Part shown: positions 19,381-29,309 of the stretch, piece by piece | Position numbering within the stretch: position 1 is the first letter of the stretch | Layout of the letters: each line of letters opens with the position of its first letter | From: Atlantibacter hermannii | GTDB taxonomy: Bacteria > Pseudomonadota > Gammaproteobacteria > Enterobacterales > Enterobacteriaceae | Length of the DNA: 64,000 bases | NCBI RefSeq assembly: GCF_009907385.1 | Contig: NZ_JAAATR010000024.1 | Span: forward strand, 62,001 to 126,000 | Direction: 5' to 3' | Translations under genes and position numbers: made by a program | The notes under the pieces: model-generated | Database searches by the model: none | Told to the model about the DNA's origin: nothing | The model's input: the letters and a program-made list of their open reading frames with translations, nothing else

Positions 19381-20312
19381 ATCGCTGGCGTCTTCCACCC
19401 CTGCCATTGATTGACGATGTACTTCGCCATTCCGCTCTGGCTGATACTTTCACCAATCACCGAGAAATAACGCGTCGCATAGACCGGTTCAGGCAGTTTT
19501 TTGCTGTTGCAGAACTTCACGCCCTGGAACGGATTACGCGGCGTGTTCGATGGCGGCGGCGTCAGGTTCGGCGTCGAGGTATCGGTTTGCGGCTCATTCA
19601 GCAGGCTGCCCGGCCGTACCAGCGTGATATCCGCAGGCAGGCTATACACCATCTGCTGCAACACGCGCACGGTGGAAGGATGAGGGTGCCCGATAGCAAT
19701 GGCAGAGCCGTTGCGCCGCGCCAGCGCAACCGCACGGTTAAACTGCGCGCGAATATCGGCTTCGTTTTGGGTGTCGTCGAGAAACACTTTGCGCTTAATC
19801 ACTTTCACGCTAGTGCCTGCCGCCGCACGCATCGCCTGGCTGTTGCCAATGGTCATGCTGTCGAGAAAATAGAGATTATAACGCCCGAGCGCCTGCATCA
19901 CTTTTTGCATGCCGAACAGGCTGGAAGTCATGGCGCTGCCCATGTGGTTATTCAGGCCCACCGCATGCGGCACTTTACTCACCGCATCACGGATGATGCG
20001 CTCAATTTCATCACTGCTCATTTCCGGGCGCAGCGTGTCTTTTTCCAGCGGCTGTTTGCTGAGCGGCGCCATCGGTAGATGGATTAATACTTCATGGCCG
20101 CTGTTGTGGGCTTTGACAGCCATTTCCCGGGCGTGCGGCGCATTCGGCAGAACGGCGACGGAAATCGCGGGGGGCATAGCCAGGATCTGGTTTTCGGTTT
20201 GTGGGCGATAACCAAAGTCATCAATCACTATCGCCAGTTTGCCCGCCATGGCCGGAGTGAATACCGCCAGACTGGCGGCAAGTGAAAGCAGTAATCGTCG
20301 AAATTGAAGCAA
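19374..20312 (-). CDS. yibQ: Divergent polysaccharide deacetylase family protein YibQ
   Basis: An exported protein of 312 residues in the divergent polysaccharide deacetylase family (DUF610). Residues 1-23 form a signal peptide (RRLLLSLAASLAVFTPAMA) followed by KLAIVIDDFGYRP, the conserved DD start of the NodB-like fold. LIHLPMAP, GLNNHMGSAMT and AIGHPHPSTV hold the likely metal-binding residues. It lies 3 bases after envC in the gpmI-envC-yibQ operon, as in E. coli. The substrate is unknown; the envC neighbourhood suggests a cell-envelope glycan. Confidence 0.9.
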   Translation of the reverse strand: MLQFRRLLLSLAASLAVFTPAMAGKLAIVIDDFGYRPQTENQILAMPPAISVAVLPNAPHAREMAVKAHNSGHEVLIHLPMAPLSKQPLEKDTLRPEMSSDEIERIIRDAVSKVPHAVGLNNHMGSAMTSSLFGMQKVMQALGRYNLYFLDSMTIGNSQAMRAAAGTSVKVIKRKVFLDDTQNEADIRAQFNRAVALARRNGSAIAIGHPHPSTVRVLQQMVYSLPADITLVRPGSLLNEPQTDTSTPNLTPPPSNTPRNPFQGVKFCNSKKLPEPVYATRYFSVIGESISQSGMAKYIVNQWQGWKTPAIK

Positions 20313-20315
20313 AAC

Positions 20316-21596
20316 TTATCTTCCCAACCACGGTTGTGGGTTAATGGCTTGTCCCTGCCGACGAATTTCGAAATAGAGTGAAGGGCGGCCCTGGCCGCCG
20401 CTGTTGCCAACCAGCGCGATAGGCTGACCGGCGCGCACCTGAGTGCCGACGCTGACCAGCGCGCTTTGGTTGTAACCGTACAGGCTCATATCGCCTTTAC
20501 CGTGTTCAACCACCACCACAAGGCCGTAGCCCTGTAACCAGTCGGCGAGAATAACTCGTCCGTCGGCAATGGCTTTAACTTCCGTGCCTTCCGACGCGCC
20601 GATAACCATCCCCTTCCAACGTAGTTCACCTTGCAACTGTTCGCCATAGCGATGCAGTAAAGAACCACGCACCGGCCAGTACGCCTGGCCGCGCGGCGAG
20701 CCCAGCCCGCCGGTACGGGACATCAGAGACTGTTCGCTTTCGGTCGGTTTATAGGTGGTGCCTTTACGGCTGGCTTCCTGCTGTTTATTGCGTACCTGCT
20801 CGGCTTCACGGGCTTCCCGCTCGGCACGCGCTTTCGCCGCCGCTTCCGCGCGGGCGATGCTATTGCGCAGACGCGATTCGTTCTGGCGCATCTCGCTGAG
20901 CTGATTCTGACCCTGCTGGATAGAAGACTCCAGGCCGCTAATCGTCTTTTTACGCTCGTTGCGCGCCTGCTCCAGCTTTGCCTGCTGCGCCTGCTGTTCG
21001 TACAGCAGCGTCTGCTGCTCGCTCTGCTTTTCTTCCAGCTCGGCTTTTTGCGATGCCACTTCTTCGCGGGTCTGGCGCAACTGAGCGATGGTTTCCTGGC
21101 GCGCCTGGTTCAGATAGCCGAAATAGGCTTGCAACCGCTGACCGCGCTGGCTCTCTTCACCGCTGAGGATCAACTGGATGCCAGTGTGCTGGCCCTGGCG
21201 GAACGAGGCGTCGAGCTGGGCGGCGAGGTTGCGCTCCTGGGAGGCTTTCTGTTTTTCCAGTTTGGCGATGGAAGCATTCATCGCGCTAATCTGGCGATTC
21301 AGTTGCGCAAGGCTGTTTTCCGTTTCGCGCAACGCGCGGGTGGCGGCGGCGATGGCCTGTTCCTGAGCTTTTAACTGCGCCAGAAGGGCGGTGCGTTGCT
21401 GTTGCTGCTGGCGTACCGCGCGCTCTTTGGCGGCGATATCCTGTTGAATAGATTTGAGCTGATCGCGCTCATCCGCCGTGGCGGAAATTGGGTATAACAA
21501 TACGCCAGCGCTAAGCACGCTGGCGTATAGCAGGGGCATTAAGTAAAACCGCTGCGGTTTTATGCCCCGTATTGAAAAGTTCGCCTTTCCCCTCAT
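20316..21596 (-). CDS. envC: Murein hydrolase activator EnvC
   Basis: EnvC is a periplasmic LytM-domain factor that activates amidases AmiA and AmiB at the division septum, recruited by FtsEX. The protein is 426 residues (E. coli 419). It has an N-terminal signal sequence (LLYASVLSAGVLLYPISATA), a long coiled coil from about residue 45 to 280 rich in Gln, Glu and Ala, and a C-terminal LytM/M23 domain (GMVIGASEGTEVKAIADG and YGLVVVVEHGKGDMSLYGY). The domain lacks the full zinc-ligand set, consistent with an activator rather than an enzyme. It lies between gpmI (9-base gap) and yibQ. Confidence 0.96.
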   Translation of the reverse strand: MRGKANFSIRGIKPQRFYLMPLLYASVLSAGVLLYPISATADERDQLKSIQQDIAAKERAVRQQQQQRTALLAQLKAQEQAIAAATRALRETENSLAQLNRQISAMNASIAKLEKQKASQERNLAAQLDASFRQGQHTGIQLILSGEESQRGQRLQAYFGYLNQARQETIAQLRQTREEVASQKAELEEKQSEQQTLLYEQQAQQAKLEQARNERKKTISGLESSIQQGQNQLSEMRQNESRLRNSIARAEAAAKARAEREAREAEQVRNKQQEASRKGTTYKPTESEQSLMSRTGGLGSPRGQAYWPVRGSLLHRYGEQLQGELRWKGMVIGASEGTEVKAIADGRVILADWLQGYGLVVVVEHGKGDMSLYGYNQSALVSVGTQVRAGQPIALVGNSGGQGRPSLYFEIRRQGQAINPQPWLGR

Positions 21597-21605
21597 GGGG
21601 AGGGA

Positions 21606-23153
21606 TTATTCCACGATGAACAGCGGCTTACCAGTCATCTCTTGCGGGATGTCCATGCCCATTAGCGAGAGCATCGTCGGCGCGATATCAGACAATTTGC
21701 CGCCTTCTACCGCTTTAACCTGCTTTTCGCCCACATAAATCAACGGAACCGGCAGGTTGGTATGCGCGGTATGCGCCTGGCCGGTAGACGGGTCGCGCAT
21801 CTGCTCGGCATTGCCGTGGTCAGCGGTAATCAGCAGCTGGCCGCCAACGGACTCAACAACTTCAGTCACTTGCGCGATGCAGTTGTCCAATGCTTCTACC
21901 GCTTTTACCGCCGCGTCAAATACGCCGGTGTGTCCGACCATGTCGCCGTTCGGATAGTTACAAATGATGGCGTCGTATTTCCCGCTGCGGATCGCGGCAA
22001 TTAATTTTTCAGTTAATTCTGCAGAGCTCATTTCCGGCTGCAGGTCGTACGTCGCCACTTTCGGAGAATTGATCAGAATGCGATCTTCGCCCGCAAAGGA
22101 GTCTTCCACGCCGCCGTTAAAGAAGAACGTCACGTGGGCGTACTTTTCGGTTTCAGAAATACGCAGCTGGGTTTTGTCGTTTTTCGCCATCCACTCGCCG
22201 AAGGTGTTCACCAGCGAGCCTGGCGGGTAAGCGCAGGCGGTATTGATGTTGGCGGCGTATTCGGTCAGCATCACGAAGTTAGAGAACTTCACCACTTTCT
22301 TACGGGCGAAACCGTCGAAATCAGCGTTAACGAAGGCGCGGGTAATCTGACGAGCGCGATCAGCGCGGAAGTTCATGAAAATCAGTGCGTCGCCGTCTTC
22401 CATTGCGGCGTCAGGCTGGCCTTCGGCGCGGATGACGGTTGGTTTAACGAATTCGTCATTCTCATCGCGCGCGTAGGCGGCTTCCAGCGCGGCAACGGCG
22501 CTGTCTGCCTGGTATTCGCCCTGCGACAACGTCATCAGATCGTAAGCCAACTCCACGCGGTCCCAACGGTTATCGCGGTCCATGGCATAGTAACGGCCAA
22601 CCATCGTCGCAATGCGGCCTTTGCCCAGCGCGGCGAAAGTTTCTTCAAAACGTTTCAGGCTGGACTCGGCGCTGCGCGGCGGCGTATCGCGGCCATCCAG
22701 GAAGGCGTGCAGATAGATTTTTTCCGCGCCGCGTTCTGCCGCCAGTTCCACCATCGCCAGGATATGGTCTTCATGGCTGTGCACGCCGCCTGCGGAGAGC
22801 AGGCCCATGATGTGTACGGCTTTACCAGAAGCAACCGCGGTATCTACCGCGCTGGTCAGTACCGGGTTAGCGAAGAAAGTCCGTTCTTTAATTTCAACGT
22901 CCAGACGGGTCAGATCCTGATACACGATACGGCCTGCGCCCAGGTTAACATGACCCACTTCGGAGTTGCCCATCTGGCGGTCCGGCAGCCCTACTTCCAG
23001 ACCGGACGCGTCAATCAGCGTATGCGGACGTTTTGCCCACAGGCTGTCCATTACCGGGGTTTTGGCGCTGAAAATAGCGTTGTCCTGTTGGTCTTCACGG
23101 TAGCCGTAGCCGTCCAGAATCATCAGGACCATAGGTTTTTTAGAAACCGACAT
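21606..23153 (-). CDS. gpmI: 2,3-bisphosphoglycerate-independent phosphoglycerate mutase
   Basis: This Mn2+-dependent mutase interconverts 3- and 2-phosphoglycerate in glycolysis. It is 515 residues in the alkaline phosphatase superfamily. The N-terminal [12 protein letters not shown] and the catalytic serine in [15 protein letters not shown] (about residue 64) are intact, as are [10 protein letters not shown] and the metal-site [11 protein letters not shown]. The ATG at 23153 gives the family start MSVSKKPMV; a reading 7 residues longer is possible but unsupported. It is the first gene of gpmI-envC-yibQ and diverges from yibN across 245 bases in which I see no clear promoter. Confidence 0.97.
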   Translation of the reverse strand: MSVSKKPMVLMILDGYGYREDQQDNAIFSAKTPVMDSLWAKRPHTLIDASGLEVGLPDRQMGNSEVGHVNLGAGRIVYQDLTRLDVEIKERTFFANPVLTSAVDTAVASGKAVHIMGLLSAGGVHSHEDHILAMVELAAERGAEKIYLHAFLDGRDTPPRSAESSLKRFEETFAALGKGRIATMVGRYYAMDRDNRWDRVELAYDLMTLSQGEYQADSAVAALEAAYARDENDEFVKPTVIRAEGQPDAAMEDGDALIFMNFRADRARQITRAFVNADFDGFARKKVVKFSNFVMLTEYAANINTACAYPPGSLVNTFGEWMAKNDKTQLRISETEKYAHVTFFFNGGVEDSFAGEDRILINSPKVATYDLQPEMSSAELTEKLIAAIRSGKYDAIICNYPNGDMVGHTGVFDAAVKAVEALDNCIAQVTEVVESVGGQLLITADHGNAEQMRDPSTGQAHTAHTNLPVPLIYVGEKQVKAVEGGKLSDIAPTMLSLMGMDIPQEMTGKPLFIVE

Positions 23154-23398
23154 TGCGATAACCTCATTGCTCAAAGATAAAAAATTTGCGTAATTTTACT
23201 ACAACTTATTGGCACGAATAGCCGCAGAAGATCAAAAAAAGCGGGCGGGTAGTCTGTGCCCTCTGGCGCTTTCCGCCATTTTTTCCGTAACAGCCCGCAG
23301 AATATGCATTACCTGTCTCGCGCTGGCTGTAATTGGACCGATGCAAAGGTATACTCCTCACCTGGTTTTTTTCACTTAGTCGGGAGCCTTTACCCCCC

Positions 23399-23830
23399 AT
23401 GCAAGAAATTATGCAATTCGTTGGCCGTCACCCCATACTTAGTATCGCCTGGGTCGCGTTACTGGGGGCGGTGCTCTTTACCACATTCAAAAGCCTTACT
23501 TCTAAAGTGAAGGTGATTTCGCGTGGTGAAGCGACGCGTTTAATCAACAAAGAAGACGCCGTGGTGGTGGATATCCGTCAGCGTGACGATTTCCGCAAAG
23601 GCCATATCGCCAGCGCCCTGAACGTGCTGCCCAATGAAATCAAAGCCAATAACACGGGCGAGCTGGATAAACATAAAGCGCAGCCGATTATTGTGGTTGA
23701 TGGCAACGGTATGTCAGCCCAGGAATCCGCTAACGCGCTGATGAAAGCCGGTTTCGAGCGCGTTTTTGTGCTGAAAGACGGTGTAGCAGGCTGGAGTGGT
23801 GAAAACCTTCCACTGGTGCGCGGAAAATAA
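23399..23830 (+). CDS. yibN: Membrane-anchored rhodanese-like protein YibN
   Basis: A 143-residue protein with an N-terminal membrane segment ([20 protein letters not shown]) and a rhodanese domain ([19 protein letters not shown] to [12 protein letters not shown]). In the position of the catalytic Cys the sequence is [12 protein letters not shown], with no cysteine anywhere in the loop, so sulfurtransferase activity is unlikely; a binding role is more plausible. The ATG at 23399 matches the family start [12 protein letters not shown]; a longer reading to 23333 is not supported. It heads yibN-grxC-secB-gpsA-cysE, as in E. coli. Confidence 0.95.
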   Translation: MQEIMQFVGRHPILSIAWVALLGAVLFTTFKSLTSKVKVISRGEATRLINKEDAVVVDIRQRDDFRKGHIASALNVLPNEIKANNTGELDKHKAQPIIVVDGNGMSAQESANALMKAGFERVFVLKDGVAGWSGENLPLVRGK

Positions 23831-23849
23831 CTCACGCTAAGGTATCGCC

Positions 23850-24101
23850 ATGGCCAATATCGAAATCTATACCAAAGTGACCTGCCCATACTGCCATCGC
23901 GCAAAAGCGTTGCTGGCAAGCAAAGGCGTCGCGTTTGAAGAGCTACCCATTGACGGGGATGCTGCTAAACGGGAAGAGATGATTAAGCGCAGTGGCCGCA
24001 CCACGGTGCCGCAAATTTTTATTGATGCACAGCACATTGGCGGTTGTGACGACTTGTATGCGCTGGATGCGCGTGGGGGACTTGATCCCCTGTTGCGCTA
24101 G
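23850..24101 (+). CDS. grxC: Glutaredoxin 3
   Basis: An 83-residue dithiol glutaredoxin that reduces disulfides and glutathione mixed disulfides. The CPYC active site is at residues 11-14, followed by the glutathione-binding TVPQIF and GGCDDLYAL segments. Length and sequence match E. coli Grx3. It follows yibN by 19 bases and precedes secB in the same direction. Confidence 0.97.
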   Translation: MANIEIYTKVTCPYCHRAKALLASKGVAFEELPIDGDAAKREEMIKRSGRTTVPQIFIDAQHIGGCDDLYALDARGGLDPLLR

Positions 24102-24152
24102 CGCTGCTTCGCCGTAAGGCACTTTGAAGGACAAACAATAAAGGGTTTACAC

Positions 24153-24620
24153 ATGTCAGAACAAAACAACACTGAAATGACCTTTCAGATCCAACGCGTT
24201 TACACCAAGGATATCTCTTTTGAAGCACCGAATGCGCCGCATGTGTTTCAGAAAGACTGGCAGCCGGAAGTCAAACTGGACCTGGATACCGCATCCAACC
24301 AGTTAGCGGACGACGTTTATGAAGTGGTTCTGCGCGTGACCGTCACCGCAACGCTGGAAAACGACACCGCATTCCTGTGCGAAGTACAGCAGGCGGGCAT
24401 TTTCTCCGTCGGCGGCATCGAAGGCACGCAGCTGGCGCATTGCCTGGGCGCATACTGCCCGAACATCCTGTTCCCGTATGCGCGTGAATGTATCACTAGC
24501 CTGGTTTCCCGCGGCACGTTCCCGCAGCTGAACCTTGCGCCGGTTAACTTCGACGCATTGTTCATGAACTATCTGCAACAGCAGTCCGGCGAAGGTGCGC
24601 AAGACCATCAGGATGCCTGA
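24153..24620 (+). CDS. secB: Protein-export chaperone SecB
   Basis: SecB is a tetrameric cytosolic chaperone that keeps preproteins unfolded and delivers them to SecA. The 155-residue protein starts [20 protein letters not shown] and contains [10 protein letters not shown] and [15 protein letters not shown], all conserved. Its TGA stop shares one base with the gpsA start (TGATG), so the two are translationally coupled, as in E. coli. Confidence 0.98.
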   Translation: MSEQNNTEMTFQIQRVYTKDISFEAPNAPHVFQKDWQPEVKLDLDTASNQLADDVYEVVLRVTVTATLENDTAFLCEVQQAGIFSVGGIEGTQLAHCLGAYCPNILFPYARECITSLVSRGTFPQLNLAPVNFDALFMNYLQQQSGEGAQDHQDA

Positions 24621-25639
24621 TGAATAACACTACTGCTTCAATGACAGTCATCGGTGCCGGATCTTACGGCACCGCTCTCGCTATCACCCTGGCGAGAAAC
24701 GGCCACCAGGTGGTGCTCTGGGGCCACGATCCCAACCATATCGCGACGTTAAAAGCAGACCGCTGCAACGCCGCGTTTCTCCCGGATGTGCCTTTCCCCG
24801 ATTCGCTCCATCCTGAAAGCGACCTTGCTACCGCGCTGGCGGCCAGCCGCAATATTCTGGTGGTGGTGCCGAGCCATGTGTTTGGCGAAGTGCTGCGCCA
24901 GATTAAACCGCTGATGCGTGACGACGCGCGCGTGGTCTGGGCGACTAAAGGGCTGGAAGCGGAAACCGGGCGTCTGTTGCAGGACGTAGCCCGGGAAGCG
25001 CTGGGCGAGGATATCCCGCTGGCGGTGATTTCCGGCCCGACATTCGCCAAAGAACTGGCGGCAGGCCTGCCGACGGCGATTTCGCTGGCGTCTACCGACG
25101 ACACCTTTACTGACGATCTCCAGCAACTGCTGCACTGCGGCAAAAGCTTCCGCGTTTACAGCAATCCGGATTTCATCGGCGTCCAGTTGGGCGGCGCGGT
25201 GAAAAACGTGATCGCGATTGGCGCCGGGATGTCTGACGGTATCGGTTTTGGCGCGAATGCGCGTACCGCGTTAATCACCCGCGGGCTCACCGAGATGACG
25301 CGTCTTGGGGCCGCATTGGGTGCCGATCCCACTACCTTTATGGGCATGGCGGGCCTGGGCGACCTGGTACTGACCTGTACCGATAATCAGTCCCGCAACC
25401 GCCGTTTCGGCATGATGCTTGGACAAGGCATGGACGTCACGACCGCCCAGCAGACCATCGGTCAGGTGGTGGAAGGTTATCGCAACACCAAAGAAGTGCG
25501 TGAACTGGCGGCGCGCTTTGGTGTGGAAATGCCAATAACCGAGGAAATTTATCAAGTATTGTATTGCGGAAAAAATGCGCGCGAGGCAGCATTAACATTG
25601 CTCGGGCGAGCACGCAAGGACGAGAAAAGCAGTCATTAA
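24620..25639 (+). CDS. gpsA: Glycerol-3-phosphate dehydrogenase [NAD(P)+]
   Basis: GpsA reduces dihydroxyacetone phosphate to sn-glycerol 3-phosphate for phospholipid synthesis. The 339-residue protein has the Rossmann motif [20 protein letters not shown] near the start, the catalytic lysine in [13 protein letters not shown] at about residue 195, and [18 protein letters not shown]. It overlaps secB by one base; cysE begins 75 bases after it. Confidence 0.98.
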   Translation: MNNTTASMTVIGAGSYGTALAITLARNGHQVVLWGHDPNHIATLKADRCNAAFLPDVPFPDSLHPESDLATALAASRNILVVVPSHVFGEVLRQIKPLMRDDARVVWATKGLEAETGRLLQDVAREALGEDIPLAVISGPTFAKELAAGLPTAISLASTDDTFTDDLQQLLHCGKSFRVYSNPDFIGVQLGGAVKNVIAIGAGMSDGIGFGANARTALITRGLTEMTRLGAALGADPTTFMGMAGLGDLVLTCTDNQSRNRRFGMMLGQGMDVTTAQQTIGQVVEGYRNTKEVRELAARFGVEMPITEEIYQVLYCGKNAREAALTLLGRARKDEKSSH

Positions 25640-25714
25640 TGGAGCCCCCTGTTACCTTTATTGCGCACCGGTAAGATCGTTTACCGGGCGCTGCTTGTTT
25701 TTCTGGAGAGAGCA

Positions 25715-26536
25715 ATGCCGTGTGAAGAACTGGATTTGGTATGGAATAACATTAAAGCCGAAGCGAGGGCGCTCGCCGACTGCGAGCCAATGCTTGCCAG
25801 TTTTTACCATGCTACGTTGCTAAAACATGAAAATCTCGGCAGCGCGCTGAGCTATATGCTGGCGAACAAACTGGCGTCGCCGATTATGCCCGCCATCGCT
25901 ATTCGCGAAGTGGTGGAAGAAGCTTATGCCGCCGACCCGCAGATGATTGAATCCGCCGCCTGCGATATTCAGGCCGTGCGCACCCGCGACCCGGCGGTCG
26001 ATAAATACTCCACGCCGTTGCTGTATCTGAAGGGATTCCACGCGCTACAGGCGCACCGCATCGGCCACTGGCTGTGGAATCAGGGCCGGCGCGCGCTGGC
26101 GATTTTCCTGCAAAACCAGGTGTCGGTTTCTTTTCAGGTAGACATTCACCCGGCGGCGAAAATTGGCCGCGGCATTATGCTCGACCACGCCACCGGCATT
26201 GTGATTGGCGAAACCGCCGTGGTGGAAAATGACGTTTCCATCCTGCAATCGGTGACCCTGGGCGGTACCGGTAAAACCAGCGGCGATCGCCATCCGAAAA
26301 TTCGTGAAGGGGTGATGATTGGCGCGGGGGCGAAAATTCTCGGCAATATCGAAGTCGGGCGCGGCGCGAAAATTGGCGCGGGCTCGGTGGTATTACAGCC
26401 GGTTCCCCCGCATACCACCGCCGCAGGCGTTCCGGCGCGCATCGTCGGCAAGCCGGAAAGCGATAAACCCGCCATGGATATGGATCAGCATTTCAACGGC
26501 GTAAATAACGGCTTCGAATACGGCGACGGGATTTAA
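25715..26536 (+). CDS. cysE: Serine O-acetyltransferase
   Basis: CysE acetylates L-serine with acetyl-CoA, the committed step of cysteine synthesis, and is feedback-inhibited by cysteine. It is 273 residues. The N-terminal helical domain starts [18 protein letters not shown], and the left-handed beta-helix of hexapeptide repeats begins at about residue 140 with the catalytic D and H in [14 protein letters not shown]. The C-terminal tail ends in Ile (FEYGDGI), the residue that inserts into O-acetylserine sulfhydrylase. GGAGAG precedes the ATG at 25715. Its stop overlaps the convergent trmL stop by 4 bases. Confidence 0.98.
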   Translation: MPCEELDLVWNNIKAEARALADCEPMLASFYHATLLKHENLGSALSYMLANKLASPIMPAIAIREVVEEAYAADPQMIESAACDIQAVRTRDPAVDKYSTPLLYLKGFHALQAHRIGHWLWNQGRRALAIFLQNQVSVSFQVDIHPAAKIGRGIMLDHATGIVIGETAVVENDVSILQSVTLGGTGKTSGDRHPKIREGVMIGAGAKILGNIEVGRGAKIGAGSVVLQPVPPHTTAAGVPARIVGKPESDKPAMDMDQHFNGVNNGFEYGDGI

Positions 26537-27006
26537 CTGCGCAGTACGGCGCCTGCGTAATCAAGCTGGCGCCACGCTTCATACACCACCACCGACACCG
26601 CGTTAGATAAGTTCATACTGCGGCTGTCCGGCATCATCGGAATACGAATTTTTTGCTGCGCGGGTAGGGCATCCAGCACGCTCGCGGGCAATCCGCGCGT
26701 CTCCGGGCCAAACACTAAATAATCGCCAGCGGCATAGCTCACCGCGCTGTGGGCGGGCGTCCCTTTGGTGGTTAACGCAAACAGGCGCTCCGGCTTTTGC
26801 GCGTCCAGAAAGGCCTCATAACTGGCGTGACGGGTTACGGCGGCGAACTCGTGGTAATCCAGTCCAGCCCGGCGCAGGCGCTTATCATCCCAGGTAAACC
26901 CCATCGGCTCGATGATATGCAGTTTAAAACCGGTGTTGGCGCACAGGCGGATAATGTTGCCCGTGTTCGGCGGAATTTCAGGTTCGAAAAGTACGATATT
27001 TAGCAT
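26533..27006 (-). CDS. trmL: tRNA (cytidine/uridine-2'-O-)-methyltransferase TrmL
   Basis: TrmL methylates the 2'-OH of the wobble nucleotide (position 34) of tRNA-Leu isoacceptors with SAM. This 157-residue SPOUT-fold protein starts [20 protein letters not shown] and has the knot motifs [11 protein letters not shown] and [19 protein letters not shown]. It is convergent with cysE and lies downstream of cpxA on the same strand. In K-12 trmL and cpxA are far apart, so the junction here reflects a different chromosome order. Confidence 0.97.
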   Translation of the reverse strand: MLNIVLFEPEIPPNTGNIIRLCANTGFKLHIIEPMGFTWDDKRLRRAGLDYHEFAAVTRHASYEAFLDAQKPERLFALTTKGTPAHSAVSYAAGDYLVFGPETRGLPASVLDALPAQQKIRIPMMPDSRSMNLSNAVSVVVYEAWRQLDYAGAVLRS

Positions 27007-27054
27007 AAGGCCCCCATCAGCAAGGGGCGCAGGATAGCAGATGTGGGCGGGGAG

Positions 27055-27088
27055 AAAAACGCGTCTCTCCGTTATGCAGAGAGACGCG
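27055..27088 (-). terminator. Rho-independent terminator of cpxRA
   Basis: On the minus strand CGCGTCTCTC and GAGAGACGCG form a 10-base stem with a 9-base loop, followed by TTTTT. It lies 5 bases past the cpxA stop and before trmL. Confidence 0.8.
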
Positions 27089-27092
27089 GTTA

Positions 27093-28466
27093 TCAGGTGC
27101 GGCGATACAGCGGTAACCAGAGCACCAGACGCAGGCCGCCCAGCGGGCTGTCGTCGGCTTTAACCCAGCCGCGGTGCTGCTGAATAGCCGTTTCGACGAT
27201 TGCCAGACCAAGGCCGGTGCCGCCGGATTCCCGGTCGCGCGCCTCATCGGTGCGGTAGAAAGGCCGGAAAATCTGCTCCCGATCTTCCGGGCTGACGCCG
27301 GGACCGTCGTCGTCCACGGTGACGGTAATGCCTTCTTTATCCACCGAGAAGCTGACGCAAATTTGGGTATGCGAATAGCGCAGGGCATTACGAACAATGT
27401 TTTCCAGCGCGCTTTCCAGCGCATTCGGGTTGCCGTACAGCAACCACGGCCCCGGCGGATAGGCTACTTCGAAAGATTTACCCATCTGCTCGGCTTCAAA
27501 CGCGGCGTTATCCAGCACTTCGCGCCACAGCTGGTTAGCCTTCATGGTCTCGCTGACCAGGGCATTTTTTTGCTGATTGCGAGACATCACCAGCAGATCG
27601 TTGATCATGCTGTCCAGCCGGTGGGCTTCAGTTTCAATGCGCTCCAGCTCTTTGCTTTCGCCAGCCCGGCGACGCAGCAGGGCGGTACCGAGCTGGAGAC
27701 GCGTAAGCGGCGTGCGTAACTCATGGGAGATATCAGACAGCAGCCGCTGCTGGGTGGTCATCATGCGTTCCAGCGCCGTCACCATCTGGTTAAAACTGGC
27801 TCCCGCCGCGAGAAACTCCTGCGGTCCGGCTTCCAGCTCCGGATGCTGGCGCAAATTACCCTGCGCCACTTCGTCAGCGGCGTTTTTCAGCTTACGCGCC
27901 GGTTTCGCCAGGCTCCAGGCGAGCCATAACAACAATGGCGAACTGACCAGCATCGTTACGATAAGCAGCAGTAGCGGGCGGTCAAACAGCAGGTTAATGA
28001 AATCGGACTGCGAGTTGCTGGCCGGGCGGATCAGGTAAAGCTGATAGTTGTCTTCACCGTCACGCACCGAAAAGGGGCCGACCATTTCCAGACGACCGTA
28101 CTTTTTCTTTTGTGGATGATCGGAGTTATCTGCCTGGCCGATAAAGTTGCGAATGATCTGCATTTCACTACGTTCTGCGCCGATCACGCGTCCTTCACTG
28201 GTGACCAGCACCAGGCGTTGTCCCGGCGGTGCCCATTTGTCAATGGCGCGAAACAGCCTGCGCCACCACATCAAATCGTTGGGCGGATCGTTAGCCAGTT
28301 CCGCTTCAACATGCTGTTCTATCATCACGCCCTGACGTTGTTCGCTTTCCAGCAGCTCGGTCATTTGACGCGAATCGAGCTTCGGCAACATCAATACCAG
28401 CATCAAAACCAGGGCCAGGGTCAGCCAAAAAATCGCAAATATTCGCGCGGTCAGGCTACCAATCAT
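27093..28466 (-). CDS. cpxA: Envelope-stress sensor histidine kinase CpxA
   Basis: CpxA senses misfolded envelope proteins and phosphorylates CpxR; unstressed it acts as phosphatase and is held in check by CpxP. The 457 residues align with E. coli CpxA without gaps: membrane segment at about 8-29, periplasmic sensor to about 163, second membrane segment at about 164-184, HAMP, the phosphoacceptor His248 in [13 protein letters not shown], and the ATP-binding N, G1 and G2 boxes ([27 protein letters not shown]). The ATG at 28466 overlaps the cpxR stop by 4 bases; longer readings are unsupported. Confidence 0.98.
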   Translation of the reverse strand: MIGSLTARIFAIFWLTLALVLMLVLMLPKLDSRQMTELLESEQRQGVMIEQHVEAELANDPPNDLMWWRRLFRAIDKWAPPGQRLVLVTSEGRVIGAERSEMQIIRNFIGQADNSDHPQKKKYGRLEMVGPFSVRDGEDNYQLYLIRPASNSQSDFINLLFDRPLLLLIVTMLVSSPLLLWLAWSLAKPARKLKNAADEVAQGNLRQHPELEAGPQEFLAAGASFNQMVTALERMMTTQQRLLSDISHELRTPLTRLQLGTALLRRRAGESKELERIETEAHRLDSMINDLLVMSRNQQKNALVSETMKANQLWREVLDNAAFEAEQMGKSFEVAYPPGPWLLYGNPNALESALENIVRNALRYSHTQICVSFSVDKEGITVTVDDDGPGVSPEDREQIFRPFYRTDEARDRESGGTGLGLAIVETAIQQHRGWVKADDSPLGGLRLVLWLPLYRRT

Positions 28467-29161
28467 GAAGCGGATACCATCAGGTAACCCCGTCCACGTA
28501 AGGTTTTGAACCACGGATGTCCGTCTTTACGATCCGGCAGTTTGCGGCGCAGGTTGGAAATATGCATATCAATGGCGCGATCGAACGGCGTCAGGCGCTT
28601 GCCTAACACTTCCTGGCTGAGATGCTCTCTGGAGACCACCTGGCCTAAATGCTGGGCCAGCAGATACAGCAGCGTAAACTCAGTGCCGGTCAGCTCCAGC
28701 GCGGTGCCGTCGAAGCTGGCTTCCTGGCGGCCTGGGTTGAGGCTCAGGGCATCGACTTCAAGATTCGGCGAGCCGTTGTCGCTGTTTTGCTGCTGCTCGC
28801 TCCAGTGGGAACGGCGCAGAATAGCGCGAATACGCGCCACCAGTTCACGGTCGTTGAACGGTTTGGGTAAATAGTCATCCGCGCCCAGTTCAAGGCCTAA
28901 AACGCGATCCAGTTCGCTACCGCGCGCGGTCAGCATGATTACCGGTGTCTGGTGAGTCTGACGTAGCTCTTTAAGCGTATCGATACCATTTTTCTTTGGC
29001 ATCATCACGTCGAGCAAAAGCAGGTCGATGCTGTCATCCAGAAGATTAAGCGCCTGCTCGCCATCGTGGGCGACCAGCACATTAAAACCTTCCATGTCGA
29101 GAAGCTCTTTCAAGAGAGAAGTAAGTTCACGATCATCATCAACTAACAGAATTTTATTCAT
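28463..29161 (-). CDS. cpxR: Response regulator CpxR (OmpR family)
   Basis: CpxR is the DNA-binding partner of CpxA. The 232-residue protein has a receiver domain with the phosphoacceptor Asp51 in LLLLDVMMPKKNG, the conserved Thr (MLTARG) and Lys (LPKPFNDREL), and a C-terminal winged helix ending HPWFKTLRGRGYLMV. It binds GTAAA-N5-GTAAA, and a perfect match lies in the divergent gap to cpxP, consistent with autoregulation. It is the first gene of cpxRA. Confidence 0.98.
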   Translation of the reverse strand: MNKILLVDDDRELTSLLKELLDMEGFNVLVAHDGEQALNLLDDSIDLLLLDVMMPKKNGIDTLKELRQTHQTPVIMLTARGSELDRVLGLELGADDYLPKPFNDRELVARIRAILRRSHWSEQQQNSDNGSPNLEVDALSLNPGRQEASFDGTALELTGTEFTLLYLLAQHLGQVVSREHLSQEVLGKRLTPFDRAIDMHISNLRRKLPDRKDGHPWFKTLRGRGYLMVSAS

Positions 29162-29214
29162 TGTTAATACCTCCGAGGCAAAAATTACGTCATCAAGGCC
29201 CGGTAATCCATGAC

Positions 29215-29229
29215 TTTACGTTGTTTTAC
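29215..29229. promoter_or_regulatory. CpxR box in the cpxR-cpxP divergent gap
   Basis: TTTAC at 29215-29219 and TTTAC at 29225-29229 are separated by exactly five bases, a perfect reverse-strand CpxR box (GTAAA-N5-GTAAA). A further GTAAA occurs downstream at about 29258. It fits known CpxR activation of both cpxP and cpxRA. Confidence 0.85.
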
Positions 29230-29309
29230 ACCCCCTGACGCATGTTTGCAGCCTGAATCGTAAACTGGTCCTCGTTGAATCGCAGCACCCAAGTTTCCAG
29301 GAGTCAGTG

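Noticed and set aside
22134-23180. A 348-codon plus-strand frame opposite gpmI
   Set aside because: gpmI is intact and conserved on the other strand; the frame has no family resemblance.
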